Below are positions 45,041-54,315 of a stretch of DNA of 64,000 nt, one piece after another (within the stretch, counting starts at the first letter, position 1; the number at the start of each line of letters is the position of its first letter). Origin of the DNA: Paraclostridium dentum (lineage in GTDB: Bacteria > Bacillota > Clostridia > Peptostreptococcales > Peptostreptococcaceae); contig NZ_WIPK01000005.1 of the NCBI RefSeq assembly GCF_012922555.1, positions 124,001-188,000 on the forward strand, read 5' to 3'. The position numbers and the translations under genes were made by a program. Under the pieces are notes generated by a model. It had not been told where the DNA came from. It saw only the letters and a program-made list of their open reading frames with translations, and made no database searches.

Positions 45041-46246
45041 TTATGCCTTTATATCATTTATTATTATATTTGTTAAAAGTTTAGTAAACCTATTCCTATG
45101 AATTGTAATTATAGGTCTAGTTTCAAAACTAGATTCCCAATTCACATTAGAATTCATATTAGTATTTACTACTTCTACTACCTTATTAAAATCATATAAG
45201 TTTGTTCTATTTATATTATTTTCCTCAAGCTTTTTCTCATATATGCAATAAAATAAATCTTTATACGAAAAGTCTTTTGGTAAATTTAAACACTCCCCTA
45301 ATTTTGGAATTATGTTTTCTAAAAGTGTTCTTTTACTTATATCTCTTTTTATGTTCAATGCCTTTGTTAATGATTCTATAGTTTCTTTGCTCAAGTTGCT
45401 TAACTTGTAAAAACAATAATCATCATCATATTTATATTCCTTGTTGAAATAATATCTTAGACCATCATATCTGTCAAAGGTTTTCATAGCATCAAAATAC
45501 CCTAGCTTAATGTTTTTACTTACATTGTCTGGATCTAAGTTTAGACACCCTCCTAGAGATTCTGACGGCACAATTATCTTCATGTTCACATCTTGATGAT
45601 GATTTAAATTTATCTTTCCAAATAAATCATCAACTAGTCTTATAACAACAATATCTTCATATCCTTTTTCTCTTAATAAACTTACAGGTATATTATTATG
45701 AAATAAACCATCTAAAAATAATTTATCGTCTAATTTATCTAGTTTAAATATAGGCAAGCTAGCACTTGCAATTAGATAGTCTAGTAATTTTCCTTTTTCA
45801 ATATTTTCTAAGAACATAGGACTTGGAATTATTTTTCCATCCCATACAACTGTTACTAACCCAAAGTCTTTGTTGGAATTTCTTATAATATTTTCATCTA
45901 TGGTCTTTTCTAATAAGCTTCTAAATGGACTTATATCTATTCCTTTATTTTTTCTAGCTTTATTTATAAGAGATATCACTCTATTTATATTTTTAGGAGT
46001 AAAATCAACATTTTTTATATTGTGATATGTTTCCTCATCCACATCCATAAAATGAGTGTAGTCATACTTAGTCCATATCTCTTCTAATACCTCTAGGTTA
46101 TTTTGGACTATATACGCTCCATTCAAGGCTCCTATAGAAGTTCCTGCAACACCTTTAAATTCTATCCCTAACTCTCTTAATGCTTTATATGCACCTAACT
46201 GGTAAGCACCCTTTGTGCCTCCACCTTCAAGTACTAATCCTTTCAT
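45041..46246 (-). CDS. patatin-like phospholipase (RssA/YlbK-type)
   Basis: A serine acyl hydrolase of 401 residues. The oxyanion loop GLVLEGGGTKGAYQLGA, the nucleophile elbow GTSIGALNG and the catalytic Asp in LFLDGLFHNNIP (DG motif) are all present. The N-terminal 280 residues are the patatin domain; the C-terminal 120 are unassigned. The ATG at 46246 follows AAGGTGA. Substrate unknown, probably membrane phospholipid. From memory a patatin gene occupies the same place beside ptsH in C. difficile. Confidence 0.9.
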   Translation of the reverse strand: MKGLVLEGGGTKGAYQLGAYKALRELGIEFKGVAGTSIGALNGAYIVQNNLEVLEEIWTKYDYTHFMDVDEETYHNIKNVDFTPKNINRVISLINKARKNKGIDISPFRSLLEKTIDENIIRNSNKDFGLVTVVWDGKIIPSPMFLENIEKGKLLDYLIASASLPIFKLDKLDDKLFLDGLFHNNIPVSLLREKGYEDIVVIRLVDDLFGKINLNHHQDVNMKIIVPSESLGGCLNLDPDNVSKNIKLGYFDAMKTFDRYDGLRYYFNKEYKYDDDYCFYKLSNLSKETIESLTKALNIKRDISKRTLLENIIPKLGECLNLPKDFSYKDLFYCIYEKKLEENNINRTNLYDFNKVVEVVNTNMNSNVNWESSFETRPIITIHRNRFTKLLTNIIINDIKA

Positions 46247-46445
46247 AAATATCACCTTATATAAGTTATAAAGATATATCTTCCTAAAAACAAATATATT
46301 ACAAGTTTCTCCCTATTTCAAGTAAAAATTATATTTTTTTATAATATTTATTTAATTTTAATTTTATGTTAGATTCTAAAAACAACATAGAAGCTTGTAT
46401 TTTTAGCATTTCATTAAATTAAATATGCAAAATTTACTATTTCTA

Positions 46446-46790
46446 CTATTTCACATCTAAATCACTATTTACTATTTTTACTACTTTTAAGAACATCTTT
46501 TTCTCTATGGGATTTAGCTTTATATTTGACATTATATAGTTATTAGGGTCTATTAAATATATCTTTTTATAACCAGTTTTATAAAACATCATACAAACAT
46601 TTTTAATATCAGAAAAATTGTCTGCATCAAATGGATCTACATCTATTATTAAATTATACTTAGATGTTTTTATTCCCTTTATTTTATCTTTATAATCATT
46701 TACAAACGTTTTTATTTCATTGCTGTTTAAATATCCATTAACTTTTATATACACTTTACTATTTTCACCTAAAACCTGAGTATATATCAT
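46446..46790 (-). CDS. STAS-like small protein
   Basis: A 114-residue protein. The layout MIYTQVLGENSKVYIKVNGYL, then NLIIDVDPFDADNFSDIKN, then a helix-strand pattern, looks like a SpoIIAA/STAS fold, with DADNFSD in the place of the usual D-S phosphorylation loop. The GGGGGG ribosome site supports the ATG at 46790. It sits between the patatin gene and the methyltransferase; 190 bp of AT-rich DNA without features separates it from patatin. The fold call is tentative. Confidence 0.55.
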   Translation of the reverse strand: MIYTQVLGENSKVYIKVNGYLNSNEIKTFVNDYKDKIKGIKTSKYNLIIDVDPFDADNFSDIKNVCMMFYKTGYKKIYLIDPNNYIMSNIKLNPIEKKMFLKVVKIVNSDLDVK

Positions 46791-46838
46791 AATTTCCCCC
46801 CTGTAAAACACATTTACTATGAATATATGTATATATAC

Positions 46839-48575
46839 TTAATTTAGTGAATTTAGATTCAATGATTTTTTTATTAGCTCTTCTATTTCTTGTTGTAAAT
46901 AATTTATCTCTTCATTTACTTTATTATCAAATTTAATATTTTTTATAATTTGTTTTGATAATTTTTCTATTTCTAAGTAATTTTCATCTTTAAAAATACT
47001 TATTTCCATAACTTTGTTCGGATAATAATCATATAAATTTTTACCCATCTTTTTTGCAAATACCTTAAAATAATTATCATATATCTTTGAATTTAATAAT
47101 CCTAATAAATATTCATATGAAAATTCTTCTTCATACTCTTTTTTTATGCAAAATGAATATACATCAGCACTGCAAAAACTATTATTTTCATCAATAGCAA
47201 ATTTATTTTCATTTGACTTATATGGGTACATTATCTTTTTTCTTTCAAACATTGATTTATCTCTACCCCATTGTAATTGATACCATTTGCGAGTATTTTT
47301 CTTACATTCTCTTCTATTTTGCAATTTATTTTTATAATTTTGTATGTATTTTACAGATTGTATGTAATCATTTATATCATTTATATCATCACTATATATA
47401 AGTTTTAAGTCACTTTTTTCTATATAATATTTTTTAATATTTTTATTTTTAATCCAATTTTTCACTATATCTTTTTCTATATTATTACATTGTATTTCAT
47501 TATTTTTTATAACAAATGCTTTATCACATCCAGTTATAATTCCCTGAAAACTTATACATATATCTTTTAGTTTATATTTACAGCTCTTTTCTATAACGTT
47601 ATATAAATTTACATTTTCCTTTTTATCTATAATCCACTTTTCACTCATATCACTTTGATTCATATCTATTTTAGTAAAATAGTCACTAAACTTTAGAGTT
47701 GATTTGATATCATCTATAAACTTTAGTTTAATATTATAGTTGGTGATCCTATAAAAATCAAAACTCGAATCTATATATTTTGACTTTTCCATGGTAAATA
47801 TACAACTTGCTACATTTGCATTTTTAAATACATTAAATCCATTAAAATCTATAATTTCTTTAATTTTAACATTATTAATGATATAGTTTCTTAAATTTTC
47901 TCCACTTGTGCTTTCCAAAAAATATCTTGGAGTTATTATACTTGCAACTCCATTTTTTTTAAGTAAGTCAATTATACGTTTATAAAAACAAAAATAAATG
48001 TCTGCTTTATCCTTATATACGTCACCATAATTTTTTATTAATTGCTTTTTATATTTCATAGTCAAATTTTTATGTCCTATATAAGGAGGATTTCCTATTA
48101 TATAGTCAAATTTCTCACCCCAGAATGTTTCTTTCAAAGTATCATCTATTCCTTCATACATCAAACTATCAAAACAGTATATATTAAATTTATCAGTAGA
48201 TGAATCTAGCTCTTTATTCCTCAAAGAATATTTCAAAACATTTACTGCATTTTGATCTATATCTATACCATATATACAATTTTTAATTATATGTTCATGT
48301 ATATTTTCAATATTAAGATCATTTTTTATAACTTCAAACTTTTTATACAAAATATCATATACCTCTAGTAAAAAATTTCCACACCCACAAGACATGTCCA
48401 ATATTTTAGGAGATGGATTCTTGTTAAAATCATGTTCTGTCAAAATTTTATTAACAATATAATCTATTACATATTTAGGAGTATAATAAATCCCCAAAGT
48501 TTTTTTTTCATTTTCACTTAAACTATTTTCATATAAATCAGATAAATAGTAGTTATTACAATTTAGAATCTCCAT
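46839..48575 (-). CDS. camA: solitary N6-adenine DNA methyltransferase, CamA-like
   Basis: A 578-residue type II-like m6A methyltransferase. Motif X is GIYYTPKYVIDYIV, the SAM motif I is ILDMSCGCGNFLLEVYD and the catalytic motif is NPPYIGH near residues 162-168. The C-terminal half is a target-recognition domain with WYQLQWGRD, FERKKIMYPYKSNENKFAID and AKKMGKNLYDYYPNKVM. These blocks match, almost residue for residue, what I remember of C. difficile CamA (577 aa), which methylates the last A of CAAAAA and affects sporulation. No endonuclease is adjacent. The start at 48575 follows GGGGGAA. Confidence 0.9.
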   Translation of the reverse strand: MEILNCNNYYLSDLYENSLSENEKKTLGIYYTPKYVIDYIVNKILTEHDFNKNPSPKILDMSCGCGNFLLEVYDILYKKFEVIKNDLNIENIHEHIIKNCIYGIDIDQNAVNVLKYSLRNKELDSSTDKFNIYCFDSLMYEGIDDTLKETFWGEKFDYIIGNPPYIGHKNLTMKYKKQLIKNYGDVYKDKADIYFCFYKRIIDLLKKNGVASIITPRYFLESTSGENLRNYIINNVKIKEIIDFNGFNVFKNANVASCIFTMEKSKYIDSSFDFYRITNYNIKLKFIDDIKSTLKFSDYFTKIDMNQSDMSEKWIIDKKENVNLYNVIEKSCKYKLKDICISFQGIITGCDKAFVIKNNEIQCNNIEKDIVKNWIKNKNIKKYYIEKSDLKLIYSDDINDINDYIQSVKYIQNYKNKLQNRRECKKNTRKWYQLQWGRDKSMFERKKIMYPYKSNENKFAIDENNSFCSADVYSFCIKKEYEEEFSYEYLLGLLNSKIYDNYFKVFAKKMGKNLYDYYPNKVMEISIFKDENYLEIEKLSKQIIKNIKFDNKVNEEINYLQQEIEELIKKSLNLNSLN

Positions 48576-48656
48576 ATAACTTCCCCCTAGAAAATACACT
48601 TTCTAGCTACCATTATATCAAAGTTTGAATTAATTAATATATAATTAAACATAAAT

Positions 48657-48687
48657 AAAAAGAAGTATATAATATATACTTCTTTTT
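48657..48687 (-). terminator. terminator after the amidase gene
   Basis: AAAAAGAAGTATAT/ATATACTTCTTTTT hairpin with a 3-nt loop overlapping the amidase stop codon. camA therefore needs its own promoter in the 81 bp that follow. Confidence 0.85.
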
Positions 48688-49471
48688 ATTTATGTTTAGA
48701 GTCTATGTATCTTAGTATTCCTTGAGCTATACCTTCTGCCATTTGATTTTGATAACTTGAGTCACTAAGCTTTTTTTCTTCTTCCTTATTACTTATAAAT
48801 CCAGCCTCAACTAAAACTGATGGCATTTCTGTCTCTCTTAAAATTTCTAAGTTAGAAGGATAAATACCTCTATTTTTAGTATCTAAATATAAGCATATTG
48901 TATCTTGTATAGATTTAGCTAATTTTTCTGATCCATCAATATTATTTGACTGATAATATGTCTCTGTTCCAAACGCGGACCTTCCTCCACTTTCTGAATT
49001 TAAGTGTATTGAAACAACCATATTTACCCCTTGCTCATTAGCCATTTTACTTCTTTCTTCTAAAGATACATATGTATCTTCTGTCCTAGTTAGAATAACT
49101 TCTAAATCTTCATATTGAGATAAATCTCCTGCTACTTTCTTTGCAATTTCTAAAGATATATTTTTTTCTAAGCTGCCATCTACTCCCTTAGCTCCTGCAT
49201 CATTTCCTCCATGTCCAGGATCTATCAATATCTTAATTTTCCCTTTTGATTTGTCTTCATCTAAGCTAAGATGTTCAATTTCAGTATTGTCTTGAGTTTT
49301 AGTCTCATTGCTTTTAGAATCAGTTTTTGTTTTATCTTCACTCGTTGACCCTGTTAACATCTTTAACCCAAACATTATTGAAAATATAATTGCTAATAAT
49401 AAAAATACTAAAATTAATAGTCTTGATTTTTTTATTCTTTTTCTCTTAACAGTTTTTTTCTTCTTTGCCAT
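48686..49471 (-). CDS. N-acetylmuramoyl-L-alanine amidase (Amidase_3), membrane-anchored
   Basis: A zinc amidase cleaving the MurNAc-L-Ala bond, 261 residues. A very basic start (KKKKTVKRKRIKK) leads into one membrane segment (about 17-36), a polar linker, and the Amidase_3 domain from about residue 79. Zinc and catalytic residues are seen in ILIDPGHGGNDAGAKG (His87), SLEKNISLEIAKKV (Glu102), VVSIHLNS and VLVEAGFIS. CwlD, which makes muramic lactam in spore cortex, has the same size and topology, so a spore role is possible. Confidence 0.92.
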   Translation of the reverse strand: MAKKKKTVKRKRIKKSRLLILVFLLLAIIFSIMFGLKMLTGSTSEDKTKTDSKSNETKTQDNTEIEHLSLDEDKSKGKIKILIDPGHGGNDAGAKGVDGSLEKNISLEIAKKVAGDLSQYEDLEVILTRTEDTYVSLEERSKMANEQGVNMVVSIHLNSESGGRSAFGTETYYQSNNIDGSEKLAKSIQDTICLYLDTKNRGIYPSNLEILRETEMPSVLVEAGFISNKEEEKKLSDSSYQNQMAEGIAQGILRYIDSKHK

Positions 49472-49543
49472 ACATCCACCCTTCTACTCTATAATTCAGG
49501 TTAATTTTAGCATTTTTCGATTATATTTTCAATATGACTAACT

Positions 49544-50188
49544 TTATCCGCCTAAAGTAATATCTTGTTTGCTATACCAATTTATTGCTTCATGTATATG
49601 GTTGTGTTTAAAATCTGGCCAGTAATCATCTAAAACATAAAAATCTGCATATATAGATTGTACAGGTAAAAAACCACTTAGCCTTCTTCTTCCACCCCAT
49701 CTTATTATTAAATCCAATCTAGATACGTCAAAAGACTGTATGTATTCATGTATATTGTTTTTATTATTTCCTTTTGCCGTAGATAATGTATTTAGGTCCC
49801 AATGCCACCCATAGTTAACTAACAAATTAGCTTTTATTTGCCCATCCTTAGCCTCTGTACGACTAGTATATGGAATTAGTTCCTTTGGGAACATCGGCGA
49901 ACTCGTATTTCCTATAACCAGTAAAGATGCTCCTTCGTCTACTAACATCTTAGCTGCATTTACACACGCATCAGTAAAAGCTTTGGTCTGGGGTGCAGGT
50001 CTCTTTGTATTATCCGTAGTAAATCCATAAAATGTAACTTCATCTACGCCTATATCTCTGCATACCCTGTATGCTTCAAGCCCTGGGTCTAGTCCATTAT
50101 CATACCCTTTGTCTTTAGTAAGGCCATTAGATTCAGCCCACCTTCTATTTCCATCTGGTATTATTCCTACATGTTTTGGAATTCTCAT
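49544..50188 (-). CDS. divergent cis-prenyltransferase (UppS-family) paralogue
   Basis: A 214-residue member of the undecaprenyl diphosphate synthase family, about 30 residues shorter than UppS. It keeps the diphosphate-binding IIPDGNRRWAE (Asp26 and Arg30 of E. coli UppS), an FYGFTTDNTKRP version of the SxENW motif, and DLIIRWGGRRRLSGFL in place of DLxIRTxGExRxSNFL. The Glu after the GG is Arg, the Trp of SxENW is Thr, and the Mg-binding Glu of YAELYF is Asp. It may make a different chain or act on another substrate. Start by RBS AGAGGTGA. Confidence 0.78.
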   Translation of the reverse strand: MRIPKHVGIIPDGNRRWAESNGLTKDKGYDNGLDPGLEAYRVCRDIGVDEVTFYGFTTDNTKRPAPQTKAFTDACVNAAKMLVDEGASLLVIGNTSSPMFPKELIPYTSRTEAKDGQIKANLLVNYGWHWDLNTLSTAKGNNKNNIHEYIQSFDVSRLDLIIRWGGRRRLSGFLPVQSIYADFYVLDDYWPDFKHNHIHEAINWYSKQDITLGG

Positions 50189-50342
50189 TTTAATCACCTC
50201 TTGATGTGAATTATTGACACATATAGAAATTTTACACAATTTAAAATATTTTATTAAAATTTTTTAAATTTTCAATAAAATAACTCCATTATTTAATATA
50301 TTTATAGTAAACTATAAATATATTTTAATTCGGAGGTATTAC

Positions 50343-50810
50343 ATGAGGAAAAATTTGTTTTTAGTTTTTTTACTTTTCACTTTTTTACTTGTAGGTTGCT
50401 CTTCTAAATCAGATATTAAAGATGTACCTGTAAGTGAAATTAAAGATGCTATATTAAAAAATAATCTTTTAGACGTAGATCCTTTAAATGATATTCCCGC
50501 TTCAGAATTCTATGCTCTTAGTTCTGTAAAAAATGATATTAACGAAGGCTTTATGCTAAGTGCCATGATTAATGTAAAATTAAGAGATGTCATAGTTATA
50601 AAAACTGATAATACTGAAGTTATAATTAAAGCTTTAGAAAAATATAAAAATAATTCACTAAAACTATTTGCTGACGGATATGGTGGAGAAGATAATATGG
50701 AAAGTGTATCAAATTCAATATTGAAAACAATAGGCAACTATGTATATTTTATAGCTACTCCAAATGCTGATGAGATTGAAAAAGTAATTTTAAATACTAT
50801 TCAGAAGTAG
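50343..50810 (+). CDS. DUF4358-type lipoprotein
   Basis: A 155-residue exported lipoprotein. The signal peptide MRKNLFLVFLLFTFLLVGC ends in the lipobox LVGC (Cys19). The rest, with KDVPVSEIKDAI, a hydrophilic body and NYVYFIATPNADEIEKVI at the end, resembles DUF4358 proteins of unknown function. Codon start follows GGAGG. It is transcribed alone. The 249 bp downstream hold only AT-rich DNA, no clear terminator, and presumably the manA promoter. Confidence 0.82.
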   Translation: MRKNLFLVFLLFTFLLVGCSSKSDIKDVPVSEIKDAILKNNLLDVDPLNDIPASEFYALSSVKNDINEGFMLSAMINVKLRDVIVIKTDNTEVIIKALEKYKNNSLKLFADGYGGEDNMESVSNSILKTIGNYVYFIATPNADEIEKVILNTIQK

Positions 50811-51059
50811 GCGTTAATAAACTTATCAATCTAGGTGCCTTAATTTAGTCAAAAATAAAAATATAGATATATTGCTCAATTAATAATTTTTAAAAAACAT
50901 AATCTACATTTTTAAATATTGGTACAGACTATCTATTTAACTATAAATTGAATATACTTACAAAATTTAATTTAATATATATTATAACCATATTTGATTT
51001 TAATAGAATATATTATATAATTATTATAATTATATTATTTAAAATTACGGGAGGAATTT

Positions 51060-52004
51060 ATGGAACCACTATTTTTAAAACCACTATTTATGTACAGAAT
51101 CTGGGGAGGAACTGCATTAAGAGATAAGTTTAACTATGAAATTCCATCTGAAAATACAGGTGAGTGTTGGGCTATAAGTTCTCATGAAAATGGAGATTGC
51201 GAAATTACAAATGGAAAGTTTAAGGGCATAACTTTGTCTAAATTATGGTCTGATCATAAAGAACTATTCGGAAATATGCCTGGAAATAAATTTCCACTAC
51301 TTACAAAAATATTAGATGCTAATGATAATTTATCAGTTCAAGTTCATCCTGATAATGAATATGCTAAGAAAAACGAAAATGGAGAATTGGGCAAAACTGA
51401 ATGCTGGTACATAATAGATTGTGATGATGATGCTGAAATGATTTTTGGACACAATGCTAAATCTAAAGAAGAGTTAGAGTTTATGGTTTCAAATAATAAG
51501 TGGAATGACCTACTTAGAAGAGTTAAAGTTAACAAGGGAGACTTTTTCTATGTTCCAAGCGGAACAATCCATGCTTTATGCAAAGGAACTCTAGTTTTAG
51601 AAACTCAACAAAATTCTGATACTACTTATAGGGTTTATGATTATGATAGAGTAGACTCTAATGGTAATAAAAGAGAGCTTCATGTAGACAAGTCTATAGA
51701 TGTTACTACAGTTCCTCATGTTGAAAATAAACCTAACTACAGTATTATTGAAAATGCTAACTTTAAACTTACAACATTTCTAAGTAATGAGTTTTTTAGT
51801 GTTCATAAATTAGATGTTTTCACTGAGTATAGTTCAACTCAAGATAAGCCATTCGAATTATATAGTGTCATAGATGGTAACGGGAAACTAGTATCAAATT
51901 CAAATGAATATAGTTTAAATAAAGGCGATAACTTTATATTACCTAATAACTTTGGAGAATTTAAAATAATAGGTAATTTACAATTAATAATTTCTCATAT
52001 GTAG
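51060..52004 (+). CDS. manA: mannose-6-phosphate isomerase, class I
   Basis: Zinc enzyme interconverting fructose-6-phosphate and mannose-6-phosphate, 314 residues, the short bacterial cupin form. MYRIWGGTALRDKF and GECWAISSHENGDC are N-terminal signatures. Zinc ligands lie in SVQVHPDNEYA and KTECWYIID, and the active site in FFYVPSGTIHALCKGTLVLE. It would supply mannose-6-phosphate for the mutase and guanylyltransferase at 60981-63804. It is monocistronic with a strong terminator. Confidence 0.95.
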   Translation: MEPLFLKPLFMYRIWGGTALRDKFNYEIPSENTGECWAISSHENGDCEITNGKFKGITLSKLWSDHKELFGNMPGNKFPLLTKILDANDNLSVQVHPDNEYAKKNENGELGKTECWYIIDCDDDAEMIFGHNAKSKEELEFMVSNNKWNDLLRRVKVNKGDFFYVPSGTIHALCKGTLVLETQQNSDTTYRVYDYDRVDSNGNKRELHVDKSIDVTTVPHVENKPNYSIIENANFKLTTFLSNEFFSVHKLDVFTEYSSTQDKPFELYSVIDGNGKLVSNSNEYSLNKGDNFILPNNFGEFKIIGNLQLIISHM

Positions 52005-52006
52005 TT

Positions 52007-52043
52007 AAAAAGGGATGCATATTTATTTTAATACATCCCTTTT
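52007..52043. terminator. bidirectional terminator after manA
   Basis: AAAAGGGATG/CATCCCTTTT hairpin with a T-rich tail, two bases past the manA stop and directly before the convergent gene's stop at 52046. Confidence 0.85.
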
Positions 52044-52045
52044 AC

Positions 52046-52567
52046 TTATTTATAATACCCTAGTATCTTTATATATCTTCTCTCTCCTTCTTTCTCGCTT
52101 AAAGGAAAATCTATCAAATCCTCTGTATGCTGGCATATTAGGTAATCTAATAAGTAATTTCTATCATCTAATATTACTTCACTTATTATCATTGTGTGAT
52201 ATGCACTACCTTGATAGATTAATTGAACTAAATCTCCTTTTTCTAATTCATCATAATCTGCTAGCACTGAATATATCCCGTAATTTTCTGTGTTATATCT
52301 ATTGTTATTTAAAACATATCTACCAAATGCATCTGCAGACGTCCAAGTTGGAGTTCTATTAGAATCGCTATACCAATACCATTTGTGCATTATATCTTTT
52401 CCCTCATGATCAAATGGTATGTCACCTGCATGTATACACTGAGATATATAGTTAGTGCAATCTCCTCCCCATGGGTCATAATCTTTGTATTTAGGATTTC
52501 TGTATAAAGCCCACGTCCTAGCATACTCAACCGCAGCTTCTCTATTATATTCATTTAATAATCTCAT
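52046..52567 (-). CDS. putative amidase-domain protein (Amidase_6)
   Basis: A 173-residue protein that is almost entirely one Amidase_6 domain. YNREAAVEYARTWALYRNPKY, the nucleophile region GGDCTNYISQCIHAGD (Cys), WYWYSD and AYHTMIISE with the likely catalytic His are the family pattern, a papain/NlpC-like fold. No signal peptide is seen, so it may act inside the cell or be released in the spore. It is 4 bp after the gene at 52572. Confidence 0.83.
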   Translation of the reverse strand: MRLLNEYNREAAVEYARTWALYRNPKYKDYDPWGGDCTNYISQCIHAGDIPFDHEGKDIMHKWYWYSDSNRTPTWTSADAFGRYVLNNNRYNTENYGIYSVLADYDELEKGDLVQLIYQGSAYHTMIISEVILDDRNYLLDYLICQHTEDLIDFPLSEKEGERRYIKILGYYK

Positions 52568-52571
52568 ATTA

Positions 52572-53105
52572 TCACTCCATTACATATCTCTTAATGTAAT
52601 TCGATATATTATTTTCATTATCTTTAAAATAAATTTTCAGTTCATCTATATCACATGTATCCTCATTTTCATATGAAGAAAATACTATAGACACATAGTC
52701 CTTTGTTATATAAAAATTTCGCTCTATATTATTATCTATAGACTCTGTTTTGTTGAAAATATCTTCTACTAATAATTCTCTCTTTCTTTTAAGGTCAAAA
52801 TTATAAGTATTTATATAGCTTATTATTTTGTTAGAATTATAAATTTCTGAAAATATCATAGATACACTGATTATATTATTTTTGTTAAGATTTTCTTTAA
52901 ACTCGGTAAAAATAATAGTACTACTATTAGAATGTCTAGACTCTTCCATCGATATTTCTTTAAAAATTAATATATCGTCATGTATTTTTTTATTTATATA
53001 TTCTATAAATAAATCATTATTTATATTCTCTACTACAGGATATTCTATTATACAGCTAAAATTTTTATCTATTATGTCTATATATCTTTTTTTTATATCT
53101 ACCAT
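52572..53105 (-). CDS. DUF3298/RsiV-like domain protein, no signal peptide
   Basis: A 177-residue protein. The order YPVVENINNDLFIEYINKKI, a beta-rich centre (ISVSMIFSEIYNSNKIISYI) and NFYITKDYVSIVFSSYENE resembles the DUF4163-DUF3298 module of RsiV and PdaC, which binds lysozyme or peptidoglycan. A membrane anchor is missing, unlike RsiV. Tentative. Co-transcribed with the amidase-domain gene 4 bp downstream. Confidence 0.55.
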   Translation of the reverse strand: MVDIKKRYIDIIDKNFSCIIEYPVVENINNDLFIEYINKKIHDDILIFKEISMEESRHSNSSTIIFTEFKENLNKNNIISVSMIFSEIYNSNKIISYINTYNFDLKRKRELLVEDIFNKTESIDNNIERNFYITKDYVSIVFSSYENEDTCDIDELKIYFKDNENNISNYIKRYVME

Positions 53106-53256
53106 TTAAATAGCCTCCTGTGTTTAAACTATATTATTATGTATGATAACATTGTAAATTTTGATATAAGTTTTTTTATTTATTGATGTTAAATATGTAT
53201 TTTTAGTTTAATATAAATATATACAAAGCAAAATTTTTATACAAAAGGGGGATACT

Positions 53257-54219
53257 ATGTCTATTTTTAAAAAAGTCTTTATTTTCATTATAATTATTTT
53301 AGTATTATTGCCTGTAAGCATATTTGGTTATATTCACTCTAAAATAAATAAAGTATACGATCCATCTTCATCTATAAAATCACTTAAGGAAACAAATTAT
53401 TCATCTGAAAAAGGAATAAAGAATATTTTATTAGTTGGAACAGATGCTAGAAATACAGAGGAAAAATCTAGATCTGATGCCATGATGATTTTAACTGTAG
53501 ATAATAAGCACAAAAACCTAAAGCTTACATCTTTAGCTAGAGATACATATGTAGAAATTCCTGGTCACGGAAAACAAAAACTAACACATGCATATGCTTA
53601 TGGAGGACTTAATTTATTGTTAGAAACCCTTGAATCTAATTTTAAAATAGATATTCAAAATTATGTTGTCGTGAATTTTTTCTCATTCATTAATATAATT
53701 GATACTTTAAATGGAATTGTTATTGATGTAAAACTTAATGAAATAAAAGAATTAAATCGGTATATACCAGAATGCTATTCATTTGACCAAAATAAAAATA
53801 AAAGTCCTATGAAAAATATAGAGTATTCAGGTAAGCAAAAACTAAATGGTTATCAATCCTTAGCTTATAGCCGAATTAGGTATAATGATAGTGCTCTAGA
53901 GCGAGACAATAGACAAAGACTAGTACTTGAAAGTTCATTTGAAAAAGTTAAACACCTACCAATTAGTAAGTACCCTGATTTAGTAGATAGCATACTTCCA
54001 TACATTAAAACTAATATGAATACATCAGACATTTTATCTATTGCTAATTCTATTTTATCTATTGGTAATTTTAATATTAAAACTTTAGAATTCCCTATAG
54101 AAGAGTATAGTGCTGGTGGCATTTATGAAAATGCTGGATGGGTTTGGCGTTATGATGAAGATAAGTGCTTGCCAATACTTCATGATTTTATTTTTAATGA
54201 TAAAGTATATAAAAAATAA
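53257..54219 (+). CDS. LytR-CpsA-Psr (LCP) family wall-polymer transferase
   Basis: A 320-residue protein with one N-terminal membrane segment (about 5-25) and an extracellular LCP domain. The signatures are NILLVGTDARNTEEKSRSDAM, LKLTSLARDTYVEIPG, HAYAYGGLNLLLETLE and LAYSRIRYNDSALERDNRQR, which holds the polyprenyl-phosphate-binding arginines. LCP proteins attach anionic polymers from undecaprenyl carriers to peptidoglycan. It is next to a polysaccharide locus, so it is a good candidate for attaching that polymer. Confidence 0.93.
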   Translation: MSIFKKVFIFIIIILVLLPVSIFGYIHSKINKVYDPSSSIKSLKETNYSSEKGIKNILLVGTDARNTEEKSRSDAMMILTVDNKHKNLKLTSLARDTYVEIPGHGKQKLTHAYAYGGLNLLLETLESNFKIDIQNYVVVNFFSFINIIDTLNGIVIDVKLNEIKELNRYIPECYSFDQNKNKSPMKNIEYSGKQKLNGYQSLAYSRIRYNDSALERDNRQRLVLESSFEKVKHLPISKYPDLVDSILPYIKTNMNTSDILSIANSILSIGNFNIKTLEFPIEEYSAGGIYENAGWVWRYDEDKCLPILHDFIFNDKVYKK

Positions 54220-54223
54220 AATA

Positions 54224-54273
54224 AAAAAACCGATTAGATAGACTATTTATAATATCTATTTAATCGGTTTTTT
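54224..54273 (+). terminator. terminator after the LCP gene
   Basis: Long hairpin with CCGATTA/TAATCGG (54230-54236, 54261-54267) extended by A6 and T6 runs and TAGATA/TATCTA pairing inside. Confidence 0.88.
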
Positions 54274-54315
54274 AGCCAAATATTTATTTTTATTGTGTAA
54301 TTAAAACTTTATGTA

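Noticed and set aside
46839-48575. Restriction-modification system
   Set aside because: No endonuclease or specificity gene is adjacent and the sequence matches a known solitary methyltransferase.
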